A stretch of 64,000 bases of DNA from Cellulomonas fengjieae (GCF_018388465.1 NZ_CP074404.1:1798001-1862000), one strand, 5' to 3'; shown: positions 51,045-60,707, numbered from the stretch's first letter. Numbers and translations are program-made. The notes: a model not told the origin generated them from the letters alone.

Positions 51045-51050
51045 TAGGTT
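51045..51050 (+). promoter_or_regulatory. -10 hexamer of a leaderless parA promoter
   Basis: TAGGTT (also the hexamer seen at polA) ends 6 bases before the GTG of the ParA-like gene. It would let parA-scpAB be expressed apart from xerD. Confidence 0.55.
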
Positions 51051-51056
51051 GTCCGC

Positions 51057-51923
51057 GTGGTGAGCCAGCAGACGACCGACCCGCAGCTCGACGCCGTCGG
51101 GCGGCCGATGCCTGTGTTCCCGGACCCCGCCCCGCTCGCGTCGCACGGTCCGGCGCGGGTCATCGCGCTGTGCAACCAGAAGGGTGGCGTCGGCAAGACG
51201 ACGACCACCATCAACCTTGCCGCCGCGCTCGCCGAGTACGGCCGCAAGGTGCTGATCGTCGACTTCGACCCGCAGGGCGCCGCCTCCGTGGGCCTGGGCA
51301 TCAGCCCGCACGAGCTGGACCGGACGGTCTACAACCTGCTCATGGAGCGGGACGCGGACATCCACTCGCTCATCCAGCAGACGGCGACGCCGGGCCTGGA
51401 CCTGCTGCCCGCCAACATCGACCTGTCCGCCGCCGAGGTCCAGCTGGTCGGCGAGGTGGCGCGCGAGTCGGTGCTGTCCCGGACACTGCGACCGGTCTTG
51501 GACGACTACGACGTGGTGCTGATCGACTGCCAGCCGTCGCTCGGTCTGCTGACAGTGAACGCCCTGACCGCCGCGCACGGCGTGCTCATCCCGCTGGAGT
51601 GCGAGTTCTTCGCCCTGCGCGGTGTCGCGCTGCTGGTGGAGACCATCGAGAAGGTGCGCGACCGGCTCAACCCGCGGCTCGAGCTCGACGGCATCCTGGC
51701 CACCATGTACGACCCCCGCACGCTGCACGCCCGCGAGGTCGTGGCGCGCGTCAAGGAGGCGTTCGGGGACACGCTGCTGCACACCGTCATCAGCCGCACC
51801 GTGAAGTTCCCCGACGCCACCGTCGCCGCCGAGCCGATCACCACCTACGCCCCGACGCACTCGGGTGCGGCGGCCTACCGTCAGCTGGCACGTGAGCTCG
51901 TCGCCCGTGGCGACGCCGCCTGA
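51057..51923 (+). CDS. ParA-family ATPase
   Basis: 288 aa. The deviant Walker A ALCNQKGGVGKTTTTINLAA (~40) holds the signature Lys pair of the ParA/MinD group, with IVDFDPQGAASVGLG (Walker A') and VVLIDCQPSLGLLTVNAL (Walker B). No ParB gene or parS-like site is seen nearby. Its place between xerD and scpAB is common in actinobacteria and suggests a role in chromosome organisation distinct from the ParA near the origin. A ~28-residue variable N-terminus precedes the ATPase. Confidence 0.9.
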   Translation: MVSQQTTDPQLDAVGRPMPVFPDPAPLASHGPARVIALCNQKGGVGKTTTTINLAAALAEYGRKVLIVDFDPQGAASVGLGISPHELDRTVYNLLMERDADIHSLIQQTATPGLDLLPANIDLSAAEVQLVGEVARESVLSRTLRPVLDDYDVVLIDCQPSLGLLTVNALTAAHGVLIPLECEFFALRGVALLVETIEKVRDRLNPRLELDGILATMYDPRTLHAREVVARVKEAFGDTLLHTVISRTVKFPDATVAAEPITTYAPTHSGAAAYRQLARELVARGDAA

Positions 51924-52821
51924 CCAGCGCGCGGTCCCGCCCTCGACGTCGGTCCCCGCGCCGACCGGTGCGAGCGCGCCCGTGGGCACGAGTGCGTTCG
52001 AGGTCCACCTCACCAACTTCAGCGGGCCGTTCGACCTGCTACTCGGGCTGATCGCCAAGCACAAGCTGGACATCACCGAGGTCGCGCTCGCACAGGTCAC
52101 CGACGAGTTCATCGCGCACATCCGGGCCGCCGAGAAGCAGTGGGACCTGGGGCAGGCCAGCGAGTTCCTGGTGATCGCCGCCACCCTGCTGGACCTCAAG
52201 GCCGCCCGGCTGCTGCCCTCCGCGGACGTCGAGGACGCGGAGGACCTGGAGCTGCTGGAGGCCCGCGACCTGCTGTTCGCCCGGCTCCTGCAGTACCGGG
52301 CGTACAAGCTGGTCGCCGCCGACCTGGCGGAGCGGTTCGCCACCGAGGGGCGACGCTTCCCGCGGCTGGTCCAGCTCGAGCCGCACCTGGCGGCGCTGCT
52401 GCCGGAGCTGGTCTGGCAGATCGGCCCCGAGCAGCTGGCGGCGCTGGCGGCCAAGGCGGAGCAGCCGAAGGCGGCGCCCCCGGGCGTGGACATCAGCCAC
52501 CTGCACGCCCCGGCGGTGAGCGTCCGCGAGCAGGCGGCGGTCCTGGTGGACCGGCTCCGGCACGGCGGTGCGCTCTCGTTCCGGGACCTGACCGCGGACG
52601 CGGACGCCACGGTCGTGGTGGTGGCCCGGTTCCTGGCGCTGCTGGAGCTCTTCCGGGAGGGCGCCGTCGCCTTCGAGCAGGTCACGCCCCTGGGCGAGCT
52701 GACCGTGCGGTGGACCGGCGCCGAGGAGGGCGAGATCGAGGTCTCGGACGACTTCGACACGCTCGACACGACGCTCGACGCAGAACTTGCCCGTGACCGG
52801 GCACCCGAGGAGGACGCATGA
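51907..52821 (+). CDS. scpA: Segregation and condensation protein A
   Basis: 304 aa. The kleisin N-terminal core is seen in FEVHLTNFSGPFDLLLGLIA and HKLDITEVALAQVTDEFIAH and in EFLVIAATLLDLKAARLLP, and the C-terminal winged helix in LSFRDLTADADATVVVVARF. It bridges the SMC heads with ScpB. The start is placed at GTG 51907, which overlaps parA by 17 bases; GTG 51892 is possible. The first ~25 residues are Pro/Thr-rich and variable. Confidence 0.93.
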   Translation: MATPPDQRAVPPSTSVPAPTGASAPVGTSAFEVHLTNFSGPFDLLLGLIAKHKLDITEVALAQVTDEFIAHIRAAEKQWDLGQASEFLVIAATLLDLKAARLLPSADVEDAEDLELLEARDLLFARLLQYRAYKLVAADLAERFATEGRRFPRLVQLEPHLAALLPELVWQIGPEQLAALAAKAEQPKAAPPGVDISHLHAPAVSVREQAAVLVDRLRHGGALSFRDLTADADATVVVVARFLALLELFREGAVAFEQVTPLGELTVRWTGAEEGEIEVSDDFDTLDTTLDAELARDRAPEEDA

Positions 52822-53495
52822 GCGAGCAGCCGGTTCCCGACGAGCCGACCGACGAGCCGGTCGACGAGCAGGTCGCAGCCGAGAGCGCCGCCGCCGACGA
52901 GCTGGCGTTCGACGTCGATGACCTGCCCGGCGGCGCGCTGGCGGCGCTCGAGGCGGTGCTTATGGTGGCCGACGAGCCGATCTCGGCGGTGCGCCTGGCG
53001 ACGGTTCTCGCGCTGCCGACCAGCCGCGTCGAGGCGCTGCTGGCCGAGCTCTCCGCCGAGTACCGCGGCGAGCTCGGGGGCCGCCCGCGGGGCTTCGAGG
53101 TCCGGCGCGTGGGCGACGGCTGGCGGATCTACTCCGCCCCCGCCTACGCCGACGTCGTCGGGCGGTTCGTGCTGGACGGGCAGACGGCCCGGCTGACGCA
53201 GGCGGCGCTCGAGACGCTCGCCGTGATCGCGTACCGGCAGCCGGTGACCCGCGGACAGGTGTCCGCGGTCCGCGGGGTCAACGTGGACGGCGTCGTCCGC
53301 ACGCTCACCACCCGCGGGCTGGTGGCGGAGATGGGCACGGACCCGTCGAGCGGTGCGGTGCTCTACCAGACCACGGGATACTTCTTGGAGCGGATGGGGC
53401 TGTCCAGCCTGGACGAGATGCCCCCACTCGCGCCCTACCTGCCGGACATCGACTCCTTCGACGGGGTCGACCAGGCGATCGGAGACAGCAGATGA
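52818..53495 (+). CDS. scpB: Segregation and condensation protein B
   Basis: 225 aa. Two winged-helix domains: ALAALEAVLMVADEPISAVRL at ~45 and QTARLTQAALETLAVIAYRQ at ~125 with PVTRGQVSAVRGVNVDGVV, the most conserved ScpB stretch. It dimerises and binds ScpA in the SMC complex. The first ~35 residues are acidic. ATGA overlaps with scpA and rluB couple translation. Confidence 0.94.
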   Translation: MSEQPVPDEPTDEPVDEQVAAESAAADELAFDVDDLPGGALAALEAVLMVADEPISAVRLATVLALPTSRVEALLAELSAEYRGELGGRPRGFEVRRVGDGWRIYSAPAYADVVGRFVLDGQTARLTQAALETLAVIAYRQPVTRGQVSAVRGVNVDGVVRTLTTRGLVAEMGTDPSSGAVLYQTTGYFLERMGLSSLDEMPPLAPYLPDIDSFDGVDQAIGDSR

Positions 53496-54535
53496 GCCCC
53501 CAGGAACGACGATCAGGAGGCGCCGGCGCGTCCGGTGGTCGATCCGGCGGCAGGCGCGGCGCCGGGGCCGACAGCGGCTCGCAGGGCGGCTCCGCGGGCG
53601 GCGCCTCGCGCGGGTCCGCGAGCGGTTCGCCCCGCAGCGGTGCGCCGCGCGGCGCGGCGCCGCGGTCTGGCGGCGGGTACCCCCGCAGCGGTGCCCCCAA
53701 GGCCGGTGGCGGGCCGCGCAGCGGCGGCGGTCGCCCCCGCAGCGACGGTGCGTCGAGCAGGCCCTCGAAGGCCAGTCGCACGCCCGAGGTGACCATCGAC
53801 GTCCACGACCCGGACGGCGTGCGCCTGCAGAAGGTGCTCGCCGCGGCGGGTCTCGGGTCGCGGCGCGCCTGCGAGGACCTCATCTCCGCCGGCCGCGTGA
53901 CCGTCGACGGGAACAGGGTGGACGAGCTCGGCGTGCGGGTGGACCCGCTGACGGCGGTCATCCACGTGGACGGCATGCGCGTGCAGCTCGACTCGTCGAT
54001 CGTCACGATCGCGCTGAACAAGCCGCGCGGCGTCGTCTCCACCATGCACGACCCCGAGGGGCGACCGTCGATCGGGCAGTTCGTGTCCGACCGGTCGGAG
54101 CGGCTCTTCCACGTCGGCCGCCTGGACGCCGAGACCGAGGGCCTGATCCTGCTGACCAACGACGGGGACCTGGCCAACCGCCTGTCGCACCCGTCGCACG
54201 GCGTGCCGAAGGTCTACCTGGCCCAGCTCGAAGGGCGCGTGACGCCGTCGCTCGGGACCCGGCTGGTCAAGGGCATCGAGCTCGAGGACGGCCTCGCCAA
54301 GGTCGACAAGTTCCACATCGTCCAGACCACGCCCCAGGCGAGCCTGGTGGAGATCGAGCTGCACGAGGGTCGCAACCGCATCGTGCGCCGGATCTTCGAG
54401 GAGGTCGGTCATCCCGTCACCCAGCTGGTCCGGACGCAGATCGGCCCCATCCGCCTGGGTGACCTCAAGCCCGGGCGCACGCGTGTGCTGTCCAAGACCG
54501 AGGTGGGCTCCCTGATGACGCGGGTGGGCATGTGA
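53492..54535 (+). CDS. rluB: 23S rRNA pseudouridine synthase (RluB-type) with basic low-complexity N-terminus
   Basis: 347 aa. After residue ~100 comes an S4 RNA-binding domain (GVRLQKVLAAAGLGSRRACE) and the RsuA/RluB catalytic domain with the active Asp in HVGRLDAETEGLILLTNDGD; also VYLAQLEGRVT and VEIELHEGRNRIVRRIFEEV. It should convert a uridine of 23S rRNA to pseudouridine. Residues 1-~95 consist of Gly, Arg, Ser, Pro and Ala, with repeated PRSG/RSGAP units, and probably form a disordered RNA-binding tail. The scpB-rluB order is widely conserved. Confidence 0.92.
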   Translation: MSPQERRSGGAGASGGRSGGRRGAGADSGSQGGSAGGASRGSASGSPRSGAPRGAAPRSGGGYPRSGAPKAGGGPRSGGGRPRSDGASSRPSKASRTPEVTIDVHDPDGVRLQKVLAAAGLGSRRACEDLISAGRVTVDGNRVDELGVRVDPLTAVIHVDGMRVQLDSSIVTIALNKPRGVVSTMHDPEGRPSIGQFVSDRSERLFHVGRLDAETEGLILLTNDGDLANRLSHPSHGVPKVYLAQLEGRVTPSLGTRLVKGIELEDGLAKVDKFHIVQTTPQASLVEIELHEGRNRIVRRIFEEVGHPVTQLVRTQIGPIRLGDLKPGRTRVLSKTEVGSLMTRVGM

Positions 54536-55641
54536 CGCTGGCGACGCGCGGGCCGGTGCGGATCGTCGGCACCGGCCTGCTGGGCACGTCGGTGGGCCTC
54601 GCGCTGACCGCCCAGGGTGTCGACGTCGTCCTGCACGACCCGTCCCGGACGGCGCTCGCCCTCGCGCGCGACGTCGGGGCCGGACGGCCTGCCTCCCCGA
54701 CAGACATGACGCCCGCCCTGATCGTCGTCGCCGCCCCGCCCGACGTGACGGCGGACGTGGTCCGTGCCGAGCTCGCCGCCTACCCCGACGCCGTCGTGAC
54801 GGACGTGGCGAGCGTGAAGGGGTACGTGCTGGCCGAGCTGCGCTCCTCCGGCGCGGACCTGGGGCGCTACGTCGGCTCGCACCCGATGGCGGGCCGCGAG
54901 CGTTCCGGTCCGTCCGCCGCCGTGCCCGACCTGTTCCTGGGGCGGCCGTGGGTGGTCTGCGACTCGGGCTCGTCGCACCCGGACGCCGTGCTGGCCGTGC
55001 GCTCGCTCGCCGTCGACCTCGGCGCGGTGCCGGTGGCCATGGACGCCGACGCGCACGATGCCGCGGTCGCCGCGGTCTCCCACGTGCCGCAGGTCGCCGC
55101 CAGCCTGGTCGCGGCGCGCCTGAGCGGCGCCGACGACGCGGCGCTCGCCCTGGCCGGCCAGGGACTGCGGGACGTCACCCGCCTCGCGGCGTCGGACCCG
55201 GCCCTGTGGACCTCGATTCTCGCGGCGAACGCGGCCGCCGTGCGCGACGTCCTGGTGGACCTGCGCACGGACCTGGACGGCGTCATCGACGCCCTCGGCC
55301 GGGCGGCGGTGGCGGACGGTCCCGAGACGGTCGAGCTCGGGGCGTTGGCCGCCCTGGCGCAGGCGATCGCCGACGGGAACGCCGGCGTCGCGCGCATCCC
55401 CGGCAAGCACGGCGGGGCGCAGCGGACGTACGGCGTGGTCAGCGTGCTGGTGCCGGACGCACCCGGTGAGCTGGCCCGGCTGCTGACCGAGGTGGGGGAG
55501 GCCGGCGTCAACCTCGAGGACCTGCACCTCGAGCACGCGGCCGGCCGGCCGGTCGGCATGGCGGAGATCTCGGTGCTGCCCGGCCGGGTGGAGCACCTCG
55601 AGGCGGAGCTGACGGCCCGCGGATGGAGACTGGTGAGTTGA
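54532..55641 (+). CDS. tyrA: Prephenate dehydrogenase
   Basis: 369 aa, GTG start. The NAD-binding VRIVGTGLLGTSVGLALTAQ opens the Rossmann domain; GSHPMAGRERSGPSAA is the substrate-binding motif; AVSHVPQVAASLV follows. The C-terminal ~75 residues form an ACT domain (YGVVSVLVPDAPGELARLLT, GVNLEDLHLEHAAGRPVGMA) that probably mediates tyrosine feedback. It makes 4-hydroxyphenylpyruvate for tyrosine synthesis. GTGA overlap with rluB and TTGA contact with cmk place it inside the operon. No chorismate mutase lies next to it. Confidence 0.92.
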   Translation: MTLATRGPVRIVGTGLLGTSVGLALTAQGVDVVLHDPSRTALALARDVGAGRPASPTDMTPALIVVAAPPDVTADVVRAELAAYPDAVVTDVASVKGYVLAELRSSGADLGRYVGSHPMAGRERSGPSAAVPDLFLGRPWVVCDSGSSHPDAVLAVRSLAVDLGAVPVAMDADAHDAAVAAVSHVPQVAASLVAARLSGADDAALALAGQGLRDVTRLAASDPALWTSILAANAAAVRDVLVDLRTDLDGVIDALGRAAVADGPETVELGALAALAQAIADGNAGVARIPGKHGGAQRTYGVVSVLVPDAPGELARLLTEVGEAGVNLEDLHLEHAAGRPVGMAEISVLPGRVEHLEAELTARGWRLVS

Positions 55642-56333
55642 GCAAGGCTGTGGTCGTGGCGATCGACGGGCCCTCCGGGTCCGGCAAGTCGAGCGTCGCC
55701 CGGGGGGTGGCGCGCGCGCTCGGGCTCGCGTACCTCGACACCGGGGCGATGTACCGCGCGGCGACGTGGTGGTGCCTGCACCAGGACGTGCCGCTCACCG
55801 AAGTCGACGAGGTCGCCGCCCAGGTCGAGGCGCTGCCGCTGGTCATGGGCACGGATCCGGCGCACCCCACGGTGCGGGTGGACGGCACCGACGTCGGGGA
55901 GGCCATCCGCACCACGGAGATCTCCGCGGCCGTCAGCGCGGTCGCGACCAACCTCGCGGTCCGCGCCGAGCTCGGCCGCCGGCAGCGGGCCGAGATCGAG
56001 ACGGCCCGCCAGACCGGGAGCGGGATCGTCGCGGAGGGCCGTGACATCACGACCGTCGTGGCTCCCGACGCGGACGTCCGCGTGCTGCTCACCGCGAGCG
56101 AGGAGGCCCGCCTGGCCCGTCGGGCGCGTGAGGTGCACGGCACCGACGACGCCGCCGCGGTGGAGGCCACCCGTGACCAGGTGCTGCGCCGCGACGCCGA
56201 CGACTCGACGGTGGTCGAGTTCCACGTCGCCGCCGACGGCGTCGTGACCGTGGACTCCTCGGACCTGGACCTCGAGCAGACCGTGCAGGCCGTCCTCGAC
56301 GTCGTCGAGTCGGTCGTCGGCCCCCGCCCGTGA
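55638..56333 (+). CDS. cmk: Cytidylate kinase
   Basis: 231 aa. It opens VVVAIDGPSGSGKSSVARGV (P-loop) and continues with LAYLDTGAMYRAATWWCL, GSGIVAEGRDITTVVAPDAD (CMP-binding) and LLTASEEARLARRAREVHG. It phosphorylates CMP and dCMP. TTG 55638 was chosen as start: GGAGA lies 8 bases upstream and the TTGA overlap with tyrA follows the pattern of the whole operon. ATG 55623, five codons earlier, is the alternative. Confidence 0.92.
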   Translation: MSKAVVVAIDGPSGSGKSSVARGVARALGLAYLDTGAMYRAATWWCLHQDVPLTEVDEVAAQVEALPLVMGTDPAHPTVRVDGTDVGEAIRTTEISAAVSAVATNLAVRAELGRRQRAEIETARQTGSGIVAEGRDITTVVAPDADVRVLLTASEEARLARRAREVHGTDDAAAVEATRDQVLRRDADDSTVVEFHVAADGVVTVDSSDLDLEQTVQAVLDVVESVVGPRP

Positions 56334-57016
56334 GCACGGCCGTCGGCCCGTCGGAGCGGGGTCCGCGCTGGGCGCGCTGGGTCGGGCGCTTCCTGGCGAA
56401 GGGCGTGTGGGACACCGAGGTCGTGGCTGCGCACCTGGTGCCGGCCGAGGGACCCGTGCTCCTGGCCGCCAACCACACGGGGCTCGTCGACGGACCCGTG
56501 CTGCTCGGGGTCTCACCGCGGCCCTCGCACATGCTCGTGAAGTCGGAGATGTTCTGGGGGCCGGTCGGCTCCGTGCTGCGCGCCTCCGGCCAGATCGCCG
56601 TGGAGCGCGACGGCGGTCGCTCCGCGCTCACCAGCGCCCTCGCGGTCCTCAAGCGCGGCGGCGTGGTCGGCGTGTTCCCGGAGGGGAACCGCGGCAAGGG
56701 CGACGCGGCGAACGCCCGCGCGGGCATCACGTGGCTGGCGCTGAACGCCAAGGCTCCCGTGGTGCCGGTCGCCGTCCTCGGCACGCGCCGGACGGGGGAG
56801 TCCGTGGGCCACGTGCCCGGGCTGCGACGCCGGCTCGCCATCGAGTTCGGTGAGCCGCTGACGATCGAGCGCACACCGGGGATGTCGGGTCGAGGGGCCC
56901 TCCAGGAGGCCAACGAGGCCATCCGGGTAGCCCTCGCCGACCTCGTGGACCGGGCGCAGGCGCGGACGGGGATCGCGCTGCCGACGGACGACCCCAACCG
57001 CGAGCGGGTCGGCTGA
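56330..57016 (+). CDS. 1-acyl-sn-glycerol-3-phosphate acyltransferase (PlsC family)
   Basis: 228 aa. The catalytic HxxxxD motif is LLAANHTGLVDGPVLLG (~50-65) and the glycerol-phosphate-binding motif is VVGVFPEGNRGKGDAAN (~110). This family adds the second acyl chain to lysophosphatidate. There is no obvious membrane-spanning helix, so it probably sits on the membrane surface. The GTG start overlaps the cmk stop (GTGA); the cmk-plsC-der order is common in actinobacteria. Confidence 0.9.
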   Translation: MSTAVGPSERGPRWARWVGRFLAKGVWDTEVVAAHLVPAEGPVLLAANHTGLVDGPVLLGVSPRPSHMLVKSEMFWGPVGSVLRASGQIAVERDGGRSALTSALAVLKRGGVVGVFPEGNRGKGDAANARAGITWLALNAKAPVVPVAVLGTRRTGESVGHVPGLRRRLAIEFGEPLTIERTPGMSGRGALQEANEAIRVALADLVDRAQARTGIALPTDDPNRERVG

Positions 57017-57028
57017 GGCAGGTCGGCC

Positions 57029-57850
57029 ATGGACCGGGACCGGGACTGGGAGTGGGACCCGACCCTGTTCGCCGGGACGGCGGCGCACTACTCCGTCGGC
57101 CGGATGGCGTACCCGCCCGCACTGGCCGACGCCCTGCGTGACGCGCTGAGCCTCGACGGGACGGGCCGCCTGCTGGACGTCGGCTGCGGCCCCGGCTCGC
57201 TCACCCTGCTGCTCGCACCCCTGTACGCCGCGGCGGTCGGGGTGGACCCGGACCCGGACATGCTCGTCGAGGCCCGCCGCGCAGCGGGGTCGCTCCCCGT
57301 GCAGTGGCGCCGGCTGCGCGCCGAGGAGCTGCCCGCGGACCTGGGCAGGTTCCGGACGGTCGTGTTCGCGCAGTCCTTCCACTGGATGGACCAGCCGCTG
57401 GTCGCCGAGCGCGTGCGGGCGATGCTCGACGCGGACGGCGCGTGGGTGCACGTCTCGGCGACGACCCATCGCGGGGTCGGGATCGACGACGCGACGCTCC
57501 CGCACCCGCAGCCGCCCTGGGAGCACATCGACCAGCTGGTGCAGGACTACCTGGGGCCGGTCCGACGAGCCGGGCGCGGGTCGCTTCCCCACGGCACGCG
57601 CGGCGGCGAGGACGACGTGATGCGCGCCGCCGGCTACCGCGGGCCGCAGCGGCTCGTCGTCCCGCGCGGCGAGGTGCTCGAGCGCACCACGGACGACGTC
57701 GTCGCCGCCGTCCTGTCCCTGTCCAGCTCGGCCGCGCACCTGTTCGCCGACCGGTTCGACGACTTCGTGCACGACCTGCGCCTGCTGCTCGGTGCCGGCC
57801 CGTTCAGCGAGCGGGCGCGCGATGTGGCGGTGGCGATCTGGCGGCCGTGA
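57029..57850 (+). CDS. Class I SAM-dependent methyltransferase
   Basis: 273 aa. Motif I is GRLLDVGCGPGSLTLLLA, then AAVGVDPDPDMLVEARRAA (acidic ribose-binding residue) and VVFAQSFHWMDQPLVAERVR, a motif of the 'trans-aconitate methyltransferase-like' group, and DADGAWVHVSATTH. Its N-terminus TLFAGTAAHYSVGRMAYPP also fits that group. Substrate unknown. It lies between plsC and der with small gaps, and is probably a later insertion into a conserved operon. Confidence 0.87.
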   Translation: MDRDRDWEWDPTLFAGTAAHYSVGRMAYPPALADALRDALSLDGTGRLLDVGCGPGSLTLLLAPLYAAAVGVDPDPDMLVEARRAAGSLPVQWRRLRAEELPADLGRFRTVVFAQSFHWMDQPLVAERVRAMLDADGAWVHVSATTHRGVGIDDATLPHPQPPWEHIDQLVQDYLGPVRRAGRGSLPHGTRGGEDDVMRAAGYRGPQRLVVPRGEVLERTTDDVVAAVLSLSSSAAHLFADRFDDFVHDLRLLLGAGPFSERARDVAVAIWRP

Positions 57851-57895
57851 CGGGACTCTCGGCGGTCGGCGTCCCCGCGCGGTCGGCGGACAGGG

Positions 57896-57901
57896 GACAA
57901 T
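57896..57901 (+). promoter_or_regulatory. -10-like hexamer before der
   Basis: GACAAT ends 6 bases before the der ATG; no ribosome-binding site is seen, which fits a separate leaderless transcript. Confidence 0.4.
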
Positions 57902-57907
57902 GGACGC

Positions 57908-59383
57908 ATGACTGAGCCCGAGCCCACCTTTGCGCTGCCCGACGAGGCCGGCGACGCCGACCGCGAGCGCGCGCTGCGCGCCGGGCTCACCGACTACGAG
58001 CTCGAGGACGAGGACCTCGCTCTCCTGCACGCCGGGGACGTCGGCGAGATCGGCGAGGAGCCGGTCGTCGTCTTCCCGGTGCTCGCGGTCGTCGGACGGC
58101 CCAACGTCGGCAAGTCGACGCTCGTCAACCGTATCCTCGGGCGCCGCGAGGCCGTCGTCGAGGACAAGCCGGGCGTCACGCGCGACCGCGTGAGCTACCC
58201 GGCCGAGTGGTCGGGCAAGCGGTTCACGCTGGTCGACACCGGTGGCTGGGAGGTCGACGTCGCCGGGATCGAGGCGCGCGTGGCCCAGCAGGCCGAGGTC
58301 GCGATCTCGCTCGCCGACGCCGTGATCTTCGTCGTCGACGCGACCGTCGGAGTCACCGAGACCGACACCCAGGTGGTCCGGCTCCTGCGCAAGGCCGGCA
58401 AGCCCGTGGTGCTGTGCGCCAACAAGGTGGACGGACCCGCCGGCGAGGCGGACGCCGCCAACCTGTGGTCGCTCGGGCTCGGCGAGCCGTTCCCCGTCTC
58501 CGCTCTGCACGGGCGGGGCACGGGCGACCTGCTCGACGCCGCGATCGCGGCCCTGCCCGAGGTCTCGGCGCACGGCAAGCCCATCCCCGACGGCCCTCGC
58601 CGTGTGGCGCTGGTCGGCCGCCCGAACGTCGGCAAGTCCTCGCTGCTGAACAAGGTCCTCGGCGCCGAGCGCGTCGTGGTCGACGAGGTCGCCGGCACCA
58701 CCCGTGACCCGGTCGACGAGCTCGTCGCCCTCAAGGGCAAGCCGTGGGTGTTCGTCGACACCGCAGGGATCCGCCGCCGGGTGCACCAGACGTCCGGCGC
58801 CGACTTCTACGCCTCGCTGCGCACGCAGGCCGCGATCGAGAAGGCGGAGGTGGCGGTCGTGCTGGTCGACGCCTCGGTGAAGCTCACGGAGCAGGACACC
58901 CGCGTGATCACCCAGGTCATCGAGGCCGGTCGCGCGCTCGTCATCGCGTACAACAAGTGGGACCTCATGGACGAGGACCGCCGCCCGTTCCTCGAACGCG
59001 AGATCGAGCAGGACCTGGTCCAGGTGCAGTGGGCGCCGCGGGTCAACATCTCCGCCAAGACCGGCTGGCACACGGACCGGCTGGTGCCCGCGCTCGAGCG
59101 CGCGCTGGAGTCGTGGGACATGCGCATCTCGACCGGGCGCCTCAACGCGTTCCTGGGCGAGCTCGTCGCGGCCCACCCGCACCCGCTGCGCGGCGGCAAG
59201 CAGCCCCGCATCCTGTTCGCGACGCAGGCGTCCACCCGCCCGCCGCGCTTCGTCATCTTCGCCACCGGCTTCCTCGACCCCGGCTACCGCCGGTACATCG
59301 AGCGTCGCCTGCGCGAGACGTTCGGCTTCGAGGGCACGCCGATCTCCATCTCCGTCCGGGTCCGGGAGAAGCGCAAGCGGTGA
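57908..59383 (+). CDS. der: Ribosome-assembly GTPase Der (EngA)
   Basis: 491 aa with two GTPase domains in tandem, the hallmark of Der: first [34 protein letters not shown] and ANKVDG; second [34 protein letters not shown] and NKWD. The C-terminal KH-like domain ends [16 protein letters not shown]. It acts in late 50S subunit assembly. About 55 acidic residues precede the first GTPase domain. The stop overlaps the next gene's GTG (GTGA). Confidence 0.96.
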   Translation: MTEPEPTFALPDEAGDADRERALRAGLTDYELEDEDLALLHAGDVGEIGEEPVVVFPVLAVVGRPNVGKSTLVNRILGRREAVVEDKPGVTRDRVSYPAEWSGKRFTLVDTGGWEVDVAGIEARVAQQAEVAISLADAVIFVVDATVGVTETDTQVVRLLRKAGKPVVLCANKVDGPAGEADAANLWSLGLGEPFPVSALHGRGTGDLLDAAIAALPEVSAHGKPIPDGPRRVALVGRPNVGKSSLLNKVLGAERVVVDEVAGTTRDPVDELVALKGKPWVFVDTAGIRRRVHQTSGADFYASLRTQAAIEKAEVAVVLVDASVKLTEQDTRVITQVIEAGRALVIAYNKWDLMDEDRRPFLEREIEQDLVQVQWAPRVNISAKTGWHTDRLVPALERALESWDMRISTGRLNAFLGELVAAHPHPLRGGKQPRILFATQASTRPPRFVIFATGFLDPGYRRYIERRLRETFGFEGTPISISVRVREKRKR

Positions 59384-60423
59384 CGTCGAAGGGTCCGGTG
59401 CCGCCTCGGCGGCTGCCACTGCGGCTCGGGCTGCCGCGCGACCCCGCGTCGAGCAGCCACATCACGGCGTTCCTGGCGATCACGCTCGCGACGGTCGTCG
59501 TCACCCGTCTGCTGCTTCGGCTCACCGGCTTCCCGCAGCTCGGCGGCGGGGGAGTGCACATCTCCCACGTGCTGTGGGGCGGCCTGCTCATGGCCCTGGC
59601 GTTCATCGTCCTCATGACGTTCGTCGGCCCGGTCGTCCGCCGGGTCGTCGTGGTGCTCGCCGGCGTCGGTTTCGGGCTGTTCATCGACGAGATCGGCAAG
59701 TTCGTCACGTCGGACTACGACTACTTCTGGGAACCGACGGCGGCCCTCATCTACCTCGTGGTCGTCGGCCTGGGACTCTTCGCGGACATGCTGCACCGCC
59801 GCCATCCGCGCGAGCCGTCCGAGTACCTGGCCGCGGCCGCCGACCAGGCGGTCGCGGGCCTCGCGGGCGGCTTCAGCGCCCGGGAGCGCACCCGGGCGCA
59901 CTGGTACCTCGAGCGCGCCGGCGACGCCCCGGGCGCCGCGCAGGTGCGTGCGCTGCTGGAGGCGGTGGAGCACGACGCCCACGAGCTCCCCGACCCCGTG
60001 GGGGCGATGTCCCGGGGGATCGTCCACGTGTCCCGCTGGCTCGTCCGGGCCCGTTGGGTGCCCTGGGTGACGGTCGCCCTGCTGGTCGCGACGTCCGCCG
60101 TGACGCTGGCGCGTGGGATCTACGGCTGGACGGCGTCCGCCGACGAGCCCGCCTGGCTCGTCGTGGGCATCCTGCTCAGCGGGTTCGCCTCGACCGCCTT
60201 CGCCGTGGTCGGTCTGGCCCGTGTGCGCGGCGACCGGGAGGACGGCTACCGCTGGTTCCGGCGCGCGGTCCTGGTGGCGCTGCTGGTCACGCAGATCTTC
60301 CTGTTCCGGCTCGCGCCCTGGGACGCGACGATCGGGCTGCTGGTGGACCTGGTGATCCTGGCGGTGGTCGCGGCCGAGCTCGACGTGATCGCCGATGACC
60401 GGACCACGTCGCCCGTGGGGTAG
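59380..60423 (+). CDS. Multi-pass membrane protein of unknown function
   Basis: 347 aa, GTG start coupled to der by GTGA. Seven or so hydrophobic segments are seen: four in the first ~130 residues (around [40 protein letters not shown] and [17 protein letters not shown]), then a ~90-residue soluble part ([20 protein letters not shown]), then three or four more. [19 protein letters not shown] lies between membrane segments and is rich in acidic and aromatic residues, a possible functional site. I do not recognise the family. Confidence 0.75.
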   Translation: MTSKGPVPPRRLPLRLGLPRDPASSSHITAFLAITLATVVVTRLLLRLTGFPQLGGGGVHISHVLWGGLLMALAFIVLMTFVGPVVRRVVVVLAGVGFGLFIDEIGKFVTSDYDYFWEPTAALIYLVVVGLGLFADMLHRRHPREPSEYLAAAADQAVAGLAGGFSARERTRAHWYLERAGDAPGAAQVRALLEAVEHDAHELPDPVGAMSRGIVHVSRWLVRARWVPWVTVALLVATSAVTLARGIYGWTASADEPAWLVVGILLSGFASTAFAVVGLARVRGDREDGYRWFRRAVLVALLVTQIFLFRLAPWDATIGLLVDLVILAVVAAELDVIADDRTTSPVG

Positions 60424-60451
60424 AGTTTCGGAGGCTTCTACGGGAGCCGTT

Positions 60452-60525
<74 letters not shown>

Positions 60526-60529
60526 CGTA

Positions 60530-60564
60530 TCAGGCCTGGTGAGACGGTGTCTCACCAGGCCTGA
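60530..60564 (+). terminator. Terminator hairpin after tRNA-Pro
   Basis: A 16-bp perfect inverted repeat (TCAGGCCTGGTGAGAC with complement) around a 3-base loop GGT, starting 5 bases after the tRNA. Confidence 0.8.
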
Positions 60565-60707
60565 GGTGTATCCAGACATGCTCGATCCCGCGTTTTCCCT
60601 GCGTTTATCGTCCCGCGCCGCACGAACGCACCAGGGCATGCACGCGATGGCAGGCAACGATGTGCATCGCCGTCGTGCCTTGCTCATCGGCGCGCACACC
60701 TTCGTGT

